DNA of 43,556 bases from Thermomonas sp. (lineage in GTDB: Bacteria; Pseudomonadota; Gammaproteobacteria; Xanthomonadales; Xanthomonadaceae), in NCBI RefSeq assembly GCF_020850895.1, contig NZ_JADZDS010000144.1:1-43556 (forward strand). Reading direction: 5' to 3'. Below, piece by piece: positions 37,829 to 43,556 of this stretch. Within the stretch, counting starts at the first letter, position 1. Each line of letters opens with the position of its first letter. The translations under genes and the position numbers were made by a program. The notes under the pieces were generated by a model that worked only from the letters and a program-made list of their open reading frames with translations, was not told the origin of the DNA and searched no databases.

Positions 37829-40458
37829 ATACCGAGCTTCCGGCCGATCCGCGCGCGGTGCTGGCCGGACTGCCTGCCGGACCCGAAGGCGATCCCGAGT
37901 GGAGTGTGCTGGTGCGCGCACTGCTGGCGCGCAACGATGCGCGCCTGGCGCAGCGCTTCGATGCGGGGGATGCGGCACGACAGTTGGTCCGGTTGCGCGC
38001 GCGGGCGGTCGATTTCCTGGTGCGCAAGACGTGGCAGCGCTGTTTCCCGGACGCGCAGGATGCCGCCGAGGTGGCCTTGTTCGCGGTCGGTGGTTACGGG
38101 CGCGGCGAGTTGTTTCCGCAGTCGGATGTCGACCTGCTGGCGCTGGTTGAACCGGACGCGCAGGTGCGCCTGCACCCCGCGCTGTCGCGGTTCGTGGCCC
38201 TGTTGTGGGATGCGGGCGTGGCGGCCAGCCAGTCGGTGCGCGCACTTGCCGAATGCACGGCCGCGGCAAGCGAAGACCCGACCGTGCTGACCGCGATCAT
38301 GGAAGCGCGTCCCTTGGTCGCGAATGAATCGACGTCACGCGCATTGGCTGATGCGATTTCACCCGATCGGGTGTGGCCGCCGCGTGCCTACTACGCGGTC
38401 AAGCGCGAGGAACAGCAACGGCGCCATGCGCGTTTCGGCGATACCGCGGACAACCTCGAACCCAATCTCAAGGAAGGCCCGGGAGGTTTGCGTGACTTGC
38501 AGCAGCTGGGCTGGCTGGCGCGGCGTTGTTTCGGCGTGGGCGATGTCGCCGGACTGGTCCCGCTTGGCCACCTTGGCGTGGATGAGGCGGCGGCGCTGGC
38601 GCGCGAACTTGGCGCGTTGTCGCGCCTGCGTTTTGGCCTGCATCTGGTGGCCGTCCGACGCGAGGAACGGCTGCGTTTCGATCACCAGAAGACCTTGGCG
38701 GCGCGCTTGCACGAACGGGACGATGCCGACGCGCTCGGCGTCGAGAAGCTGATGCAGGGCTTCTATCGCAGCGCGGCGGTGGTGCAGCGGATCAACGAGC
38801 GGGTGCTGCAGCGCTTCGAGGAATATTTCGAAGGCGCCACCGAACCGCAGGCGATCAATGCGGCGCTGGAACGGCGCGGGGCCTACCTTGCGGCTCGTCG
38901 CAACGATTGGCTGGGCGAGGATCCTGCCCACGTTTTCGCGCTGTTCTCGGCATGGGCAGAGGATCCCAGCCTGCGCGGCTTGCACTCACAAACGGCGCGC
39001 GCGCTGGCCGAGGCGCTGGATGGATTTCCCGACTACGCCGCGGCGTCGCCGGCGATGCGGCAGGCCTTCCTCGATCTCCTGCGCGGCCCGCAGCCGGTGG
39101 CCACGCTGGAACGGATGGCGCGGCTGGGCGTGCTGGCGCGCTGGATTCCGGCGTTTGCTCGGGTCTCGGGGCGGATGCAGTTCGACCTGTTCCATGTGTT
39201 CACGGTCGACCAGCACACGCTCGCGGTATTGCGCAACATGGCGGCGTTCGCCGCACCGGAACCGGACGAACGTTTCGCGATTGCGCACCAGGTCTGGCCG
39301 TCGCTGCGCAAGCCCGAGTTGTTGCTGCTGGCCGGGCTGTTCCACGACATCGGCAAGGGGCGCGGTGGTGACCATTCGAAACTCGGTGCGGTCGATGCAC
39401 GCGCGTTCTGCGAAGCGCATGGCTTGTCGGACGCGGACACCGCGCTGGTGGAATGGTTGGTGCAACAGCACCTGCTGATGTCGGTGACGGCGCAGAAACA
39501 CGACATCACCGATCCTGCGGTGATCCAGCGTTTCGCCGAAGAGGTGGCCGACCGCCAGCGTTTGGATTACCTGTACCTGCTGACCTGCGCCGATATCGCC
39601 GGCACTTCGCCCAAGCTGTGGAACAGCTGGAAGGATCGCCTGCTGGCCGACCTGCACACCGCCACCCGGCTTGCGCTGCGGCGCGGGCTTGGGCATCCGG
39701 TTGCGGCCGACGAGCGCATTGCCGAGAACTGTGCGGCAGCACGCGCGCTGTTGCAGGAGGACGGGCTTCCTGCAGAAGCGATCGACGCGCTGTTTGCACG
39801 GATGCCGGAGGAGGGCTTCCTGCGTGGTCGTCCCGAGCAGATCGCCTGGCAGGCCACGGCGCTGGCCGATGCGAAGGGCCGGATGCCCGTGGTCGCGGCA
39901 CGCGCTCCGGCCGGGCGTGACCGGCTGGAACTGTTCGTGCACACCCATGACCGCGACGGCGTGTTCGCGGCGATCGTGATCACATTGGACCGGATGGGCC
40001 TCGGCATCCTGCATGCGCGCGTGCTGGATGGGCCGGATGACACCGTGTTCGATACCTTCCAGGTGCAGCCCGGCGACGCTCGCAGCGTGCTGGAACCCGA
40101 ACGCGTGGAGGCGCGACTGGTGCAGGCGTTGAGCGGTGACCTGGCCGCCTTGCGCCCTGCGCGCCGCAGCCGCCCCAGCCACCTGCGCCATTTCCGCGTC
40201 GCGCCCCAACTCGATTTCACCGACATCGAGGGCGGCACTCGGATCGGCCTGGTTTGCAATGACCGCCCCGGTTTGCTGGCCGATATCGCAGGCGTGCTGC
40301 GCGAACAGCGACTGCGCGTGCATGATGCGCGCATCGCGACCTTCGGCGAGCGTGCCGAAGACCTGCTGCTGGTCAGCGATGAACACGATGCCCTGCTTTC
40401 GCCGGAGCGTTGCGCGCAGTTGCGCGAGGCGCTGCTGGCCGTACTCGACGGAGATTGA
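37825..40458 (+). CDS. glnD: Bifunctional PII uridylyltransferase / uridylyl-removing enzyme
   Basis: An 877-residue nitrogen sensor. The nucleotidyltransferase site is [20 protein letters not shown] (about residues 88-107, Asp102 and Asp104). The HD hydrolase has [16 protein letters not shown] near residue 507. Two ACT domains follow at about 695-770 and 800-877, the last reading [20 protein letters not shown]. It uridylylates PII proteins when glutamine is low and removes UMP when it is high. It starts with GTG overlapping the map stop. dapD begins one base after its TGA. Confidence 0.97.
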   Translation: MNTELPADPRAVLAGLPAGPEGDPEWSVLVRALLARNDARLAQRFDAGDAARQLVRLRARAVDFLVRKTWQRCFPDAQDAAEVALFAVGGYGRGELFPQSDVDLLALVEPDAQVRLHPALSRFVALLWDAGVAASQSVRALAECTAAASEDPTVLTAIMEARPLVANESTSRALADAISPDRVWPPRAYYAVKREEQQRRHARFGDTADNLEPNLKEGPGGLRDLQQLGWLARRCFGVGDVAGLVPLGHLGVDEAAALARELGALSRLRFGLHLVAVRREERLRFDHQKTLAARLHERDDADALGVEKLMQGFYRSAAVVQRINERVLQRFEEYFEGATEPQAINAALERRGAYLAARRNDWLGEDPAHVFALFSAWAEDPSLRGLHSQTARALAEALDGFPDYAAASPAMRQAFLDLLRGPQPVATLERMARLGVLARWIPAFARVSGRMQFDLFHVFTVDQHTLAVLRNMAAFAAPEPDERFAIAHQVWPSLRKPELLLLAGLFHDIGKGRGGDHSKLGAVDARAFCEAHGLSDADTALVEWLVQQHLLMSVTAQKHDITDPAVIQRFAEEVADRQRLDYLYLLTCADIAGTSPKLWNSWKDRLLADLHTATRLALRRGLGHPVAADERIAENCAAARALLQEDGLPAEAIDALFARMPEEGFLRGRPEQIAWQATALADAKGRMPVVAARAPAGRDRLELFVHTHDRDGVFAAIVITLDRMGLGILHARVLDGPDDTVFDTFQVQPGDARSVLEPERVEARLVQALSGDLAALRPARRSRPSHLRHFRVAPQLDFTDIEGGTRIGLVCNDRPGLLADIAGVLREQRLRVHDARIATFGERAEDLLLVSDEHDALLSPERCAQLREALLAVLDGD

Positions 40459-40459
40459 G

Positions 40460-41344
40460 ATGCCCGCCAAGCCTGCTGCAAAGAAGACCCTGACACCCGC
40501 CCGTGCTGCACAGGCCGATGAACTTCGGTTCGTCATCGACAGCGCCTGGGAACGGCGCGCCACGCTGACGCCCGAGGAAATCGACGGTTCCACCAAGCCG
40601 GCGGTGGATCGCGCAATCGAAGCGCTGGAACAGGGCTGGCTGCGCGTGGCCGAACCGGACGGCACGGGTGGCTGGCAGGTCAACGAATGGCTGAAGAAGG
40701 CGGTGCTGCTGTATTTCCGCACCCAGGAGATGGAGTTGGTGGAAGCCTACCCTGCTCCGTTCTGGGACAAGGTCCCGGCACGATTCAATGGCTTTGGCGA
40801 GAACGATTTCCGCAAGCTGGGCGCACGCGTCGTGCCGGGTGCGGTGGTGCGCGCCGGCAGCCACATCGGCAAGGACGTGGTGCTGATGCCGAGCTTCGTC
40901 AACATCGGTGCCCATGTCGGGGCTGGCACCATGGTCGATACCTGGGCCACGGTCGGCTCCTGCGCGCAGATCGGCAAGGGCTGCCACCTCTCCGGTGGCG
41001 TCGGCATCGGCGGCGTGCTGGAGCCGCTGCAGGCCAGCCCGACCATCATCGAGGATCACTGCTTCGTCGGTGCGCGTTCGGAAGTGGTGGAAGGCTTCGT
41101 GGTCGGTCATCACAGCGTGATCGGCATGGGGGTGTTCCTCGGCCAGAGCACCCGCGTCTACAACCGGATGACCGGTGAAGTCAGCTACGGCAGCGTGCCA
41201 CCCGGCAGCGTGGTGGTGTCCGGGTCCTTGCCCGCGGCCGACGGCAGCCATTCGCTGTATTGCGCGGTGATCGTCAAGCAGGTGGACGAGAAAACCCGCA
41301 GCAAGACCAGCGTGAATGAACTGTTGCGCGGGTTGGCGGGTTGA
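40460..41344 (+). CDS. dapD: 2,3,4,5-tetrahydropyridine-2,6-dicarboxylate N-succinyltransferase
   Basis: A 294-residue left-handed beta-helix acyltransferase of the succinylase branch of lysine/diaminopimelate synthesis. The hexapeptide-repeat region runs from about residue 125 to 260 ([20 protein letters not shown], then [18 protein letters not shown]). The N-terminus has a Lys/Ala extension of about 20 residues relative to E. coli. GGAG in the glnD tail serves as ribosome site. It is placed with glnD and dapE as in many proteobacteria. Confidence 0.97.
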   Translation: MPAKPAAKKTLTPARAAQADELRFVIDSAWERRATLTPEEIDGSTKPAVDRAIEALEQGWLRVAEPDGTGGWQVNEWLKKAVLLYFRTQEMELVEAYPAPFWDKVPARFNGFGENDFRKLGARVVPGAVVRAGSHIGKDVVLMPSFVNIGAHVGAGTMVDTWATVGSCAQIGKGCHLSGGVGIGGVLEPLQASPTIIEDHCFVGARSEVVEGFVVGHHSVIGMGVFLGQSTRVYNRMTGEVSYGSVPPGSVVVSGSLPAADGSHSLYCAVIVKQVDEKTRSKTSVNELLRGLAG

Positions 41345-41362
41345 GTTTGGATTTCGACGTGG

Positions 41363-41468
41363 GGATGGCCTGCGAACGGTGTTCGCGACACGCCGTGAAT
41401 ACATCCCTGTAGGCTCATCGGCGACGTCCCTGTCGCCGATGGTCGCGAACACCATCCGCAGGCCATCC
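41363..41468. repeat. 106-bp cruciform repeat with 27-bp terminal inverted repeats
   Basis: The ends GGATGGCCTGCGAACGGTG (from 41363) and its inverted partner (to 41468) match over 25 of 27 bp. Inside is a second perfect 10-bp hairpin, CATCGGCGAC/GTCGCCGATG, around GTCCCT (41416-41441). The whole gap between dapD and the ArsC-like gene is this element. It has no coding capacity and is distinct from the multi-hairpin family. Confidence 0.85.
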
Positions 41469-41485
41469 CTTTGGAGTAGTTGCGC

Positions 41486-41842
41486 ATGACCACCCTCTAC
41501 GGGCTCAACAACTGCGACACCTGCAAGAAAGCGCGCAACTGGCTGCGACGCTTCGGCATCGAACACGTTTTCATCGATTACCGCGATGTGCGGCAACCGC
41601 CCGACATCCTGCTGGCGTGGAAGGCCGCAGCGGGCGGCTGGGACGCGCTGATCAACAAGTCCTCGACCACCTGGCGGCAACTGCCGCCCAATCGCAAGAC
41701 GCCGGGCAGCGACGCCGAGTGGACGCTGCTGCTGAAGGAATACCCGCAGCTGATCCGTCGCCCGGTGGTGGTGCAAGGCGATGGCACGGTGACGCAGGGA
41801 TTTTCCGACAACGGATTCAAGAAGCTGTTCGGGGTGCCGTAA
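41486..41842 (+). CDS. ArsC/Spx-like (YffB-type) thioredoxin-fold protein
   Basis: A 118-residue protein. The N-terminal TLYGLNNCDTCKKARNWL has a CxxC pair (Cys9, Cys12 in this numbering). FIDYRDVRQPP and the C-terminal LIRRPVVVQGDGTVTQGF are typical of the ArsC-reductase-like YffB family usually found between dapD and dapE. Its role is unclear; glutathione-linked reduction has been suggested for relatives. GGAG nine bases before the ATG at 41486 fixes the start, and this site directly follows the cruciform repeat. Confidence 0.93.
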   Translation: MTTLYGLNNCDTCKKARNWLRRFGIEHVFIDYRDVRQPPDILLAWKAAAGGWDALINKSSTTWRQLPPNRKTPGSDAEWTLLLKEYPQLIRRPVVVQGDGTVTQGFSDNGFKKLFGVP

Positions 41843-41908
41843 GTCGTCGCTGCAATTTGCGATGCAAGCTGGGCAGCTATCAGGTCATCCACTGCGAGCC
41901 AATTTCCC

Positions 41909-41968
41909 CCGTTCGTGGTGAGCCTGTCGAACTCCCCGTTCGTGGTGAGCTTGTCGAACCATGAACGG
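41909..41968 (+). repeat. REP-like doublet (CCGTTCGTGGTGAGC units)
   Basis: Two direct 24-bp units (41909-41932 and 41936-41959) differ at one base: CCGTTCGTGGTGAGCCTGTC and the same with TTGTC, each ending GAAC. The second unit ends in ACCATGAACGG, which pairs with its own start (10 of 11). This is the common proteobacterial REP class with GAGC-TGTCGAAC. It occupies the ArsC-like/dapE gap. Confidence 0.85.
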
Positions 41969-42008
41969 ACACGGCCCAGGTCCTGGCGTTATTCCCCTCC
42001 CGCGTCCC

Positions 42009-42014
42009 TACAAT
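42009..42014 (+). promoter_or_regulatory. -10-like TACAAT upstream of dapE
   Basis: TACAAT stands 29 bases before the dapE ATG, giving a short leader of about 22 bases. No convincing -35 is seen. It suggests that dapE can be transcribed on its own despite its place in the dap cluster. Confidence 0.35.
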
Positions 42015-42043
42015 GCCCCGATCCACTGCAACAAAGCGTGCCG

Positions 42044-43177
42044 ATGACCAATGATGTCCTGCAACTGACCTGCGACCTGATCGCCCTGCCGTCGATCACA
42101 CCCGACGATGCCGGCTGCCAGCCGTTGATCGCGCAGCGCCTGCAGGCGGCGGGCTTTGCCTGCGAACACCTGCGCTTTGGTGAGGTCGACAACCTGTGGG
42201 CCACCCACGGTTCCGGCGATGGTCCGGTGCTGGTCCTGCTTGGCCACACCGACGTGGTGCCGCCGGGGCCGTGCGAGGCCTGGGCCAGCGATCCGTTCAC
42301 GCCCACGCTCCGCGATGGCGTGCTGTACGGGCGCGGCGCGGCCGACATGAAGGCCGGCGTGGCGGCGTTCGTCATTGCACTGGAACGATTCGTTGCCGCG
42401 CACCCGGATCACCCCGGCAGCGTCGCCCTGCTGCTGACCTCGGACGAAGAAGGCGATGCCATCGACGGCGTGCGCAAGGTCGCGGACGTATTCCGTCAGC
42501 GCGGCCAGCGCATCGACTGGTGCATCACCGGCGAGCCGTCATCGAAACACCTGCTGGGCGACCTGTTGCGGGTCGGCCGTCGTGGCAGCCTGTCGGCCAC
42601 GCTCATCGTTCGCGGCGTGCAAGGCCACGTCGCCTATCCGGACAAGGCCTGCAATCCCATCCATCAGGCGGCACCGGCACTGGCGGAATTGGTCGCGCGG
42701 CGGTGGGATGAAGGCTTCGAGAGCTTCCCGCCAACCTCGCTGCAAATCAGCAATATCCACGCCGGCACCGGTGCCAACAACGTGATCCCGGGTGAGCTGC
42801 AGGTGCTGTTCAACCTGCGCTACAACCCGCATTGGGCGGCGGAAAAACTGGAAGCCGAGTGCGAATCGATCCTGCGCCGGCACGCGCTCGACTACGCCAT
42901 CCATTGGCACCGCAGCGGTGAACCCTTCTACACGCCCGAAGGCCCGCTGCGCGCGGCCGCGCGCGCCGTGCTGACGCAGTTTGCGGGCAAAGCGCCGGAA
43001 GAAAGCACCGGCGGCGGCACCTCGGACGCCCGCTTCATCGCCCCGCTGGGCGCGCACTGCATCGAGATCGGCCCGGTCAATGCCAGCATCCACAAGGTCG
43101 ATGAGCATGTGCGCGTGGCCGAGCTGGAAGCGCTGCCTGCACTTTATGGTGCATTGATCGAACGACTCCTGGCCTGA
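42044..43177 (+). CDS. dapE: Succinyl-diaminopimelate desuccinylase
   Basis: A 377-residue M20-family zinc hydrolase releasing LL-diaminopimelate and succinate. Metal ligands and catalytic residues are visible in [12 protein letters not shown] (about 63-74), [10 protein letters not shown] (98-107), [11 protein letters not shown] (the Glu pair) and the C-terminal [11 protein letters not shown]. The ATG at 42044 gives the usual N-terminus [20 protein letters not shown]. With dapD it supplies lysine and peptidoglycan precursors. Its stop is one base from that of the convergent acylase gene. Confidence 0.97.
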   Translation: MTNDVLQLTCDLIALPSITPDDAGCQPLIAQRLQAAGFACEHLRFGEVDNLWATHGSGDGPVLVLLGHTDVVPPGPCEAWASDPFTPTLRDGVLYGRGAADMKAGVAAFVIALERFVAAHPDHPGSVALLLTSDEEGDAIDGVRKVADVFRQRGQRIDWCITGEPSSKHLLGDLLRVGRRGSLSATLIVRGVQGHVAYPDKACNPIHQAAPALAELVARRWDEGFESFPPTSLQISNIHAGTGANNVIPGELQVLFNLRYNPHWAAEKLEAECESILRRHALDYAIHWHRSGEPFYTPEGPLRAAARAVLTQFAGKAPEESTGGGTSDARFIAPLGAHCIEIGPVNASIHKVDEHVRVAELEALPALYGALIERLLA

Positions 43178-43178
43178 T

Positions 43179-43556
43179 TCATCGCGTCGCGGGTTGCAGC
43201 CGCAGCGTGTACCGCGTCGATCCCGGCAGGAACGGCGTCGGCGTGCCGTTGACCCAGGCTTCGTGACCCGCGCCCCAGAACGGTGACAGCGGGTGGTCGC
43301 TCTGGCCGCCGGGCATGTGGAAATAGCCGTCGGCTTCGTGGCCGGGTGCCACCACCATGCGTTCGGAGGCACCGAAGTCCGGGCCAACCACGCGCGGCAT
43401 GTTGTCGTCGCCGGCCAGTGGCTGGTGCGGCATGCACAGCCAGCGCTTGCCGACCAGCGGAATGGCGGCGGCCAGCGGATGGCAGATCGCGGCGGTGTTG
43501 CGCTCGCCCCAGGTCCGCAGCGGCAGCGGGCCGATCGGGCGCAGCGCATCGCGCAC
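43179..43556 (-). CDS. Penicillin-acylase-family (S45 Ntn-hydrolase) protein, C-terminal part
   Basis: The last 125 residues of a protein that continues beyond the right edge. It shows the beta-subunit end of penicillin acylases: RTWGERNTAAICHPLAA, then PQVVGP-like PRVVGPDFGASERMVVAP, and the diagnostic HMPGGQSDHPLSPFWGAGHE before a final strand. The N-terminal nucleophile Ser and signal peptide lie outside. Family members hydrolyse amides, including acyl-homoserine lactones in some cases; the substrate here is unknown. Confidence 0.85.
   Translation of the reverse strand: MRDALRPIGPLPLRTWGERNTAAICHPLAAAIPLVGKRWLCMPHQPLAGDDNMPRVVGPDFGASERMVVAPGHEADGYFHMPGGQSDHPLSPFWGAGHEAWVNGTPTPFLPGSTRYTLRLQPATR

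Overview
The window is a GC-rich (roughly two-thirds G+C by eye) stretch of gammaproteobacterial chromosome. Gene order and protein flavour point to the Xanthomonadaceae/Lysobacteraceae: leuS-lptE-holA-nadD-rsfS-rlmH, map-glnD-dapD-arsC-like-dapE, minCDE with a TTG-started minD, an M2 (ACE-like) lipoprotein peptidase, and a tandem glycine riboswitch in front of a stand-alone gcvP. I cannot name the genus from sequence alone. No prophage, integrase, transposase, CRISPR array, tRNA or rRNA gene was seen; the accessory signal lies in intergenic repeats.

Layout. 1-3.3 kb: end of an unknown gene and its terminator, then gcvP (-) under a two-aptamer glycine riboswitch. 3.3-10.7 kb: a Bcr/CflA-type efflux pump, an APC permease plus Rieske oxygenase pair, a secreted M2 peptidase, a secreted M28 peptidase and a small HExxH protein. 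10.8-13.3 kb: minE, minD, minC and a GNAT acetyltransferase translationally coupled to minC. 13.4-17.7 kb: a two-component system, an SRPBCC/GyrI-like membrane-anchored protein, a DUF423 membrane protein and an AlkA-type DNA glycosylase. 18-25.3 kb: TraB/GumN-like protein, dxs, a degenerate HMA protein, a DUF502 membrane protein, a Ser/Thr kinase with a C-terminal FGE-like region, and a YbbN-like thioredoxin-TPR protein. 25.4-27.2 kb: a DUF2178-like membrane protein with its XRE regulator, a DUF998-like membrane protein and a SemiSWEET. 27.3-33.7 kb: leuS, lptE, holA, nadD, rsfS, rlmH. 33.8-35.9 kb: tsf and rpsB on the other strand, sharing a bidirectional terminator with rlmH. 36.2-43.2 kb: DDAH, map, glnD, dapD, an ArsC/Spx-like protein, dapE. 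The window closes on the C-terminus of a penicillin-acylase-family protein.

Main non-gene observations. (1) A family of about 130-156 bp intergenic elements occurs three times (17771-17901, 24261-24416, 32480-32632, the last inverted). Each is built from the same ordered hairpins. Several stems differ between copies but keep pairing, and the two ends can pair with each other in competition with the last hairpin. (2) Other palindromic repeats: a REP doublet between rpsB and tsf, a 106 bp cruciform element between dapD and the ArsC-like gene, and a REP-like doublet before dapE. (3) At least six genes have a -10-like hexamer exactly 6 nt before the start codon and no Shine-Dalgarno sequence, which suggests leaderless transcripts. 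(4) Both the rpsB-tsf and nadD-rsfS-rlmH neighbourhoods end at one shared terminator where pyrH-frr and maf would usually follow, suggesting a rearrangement junction.
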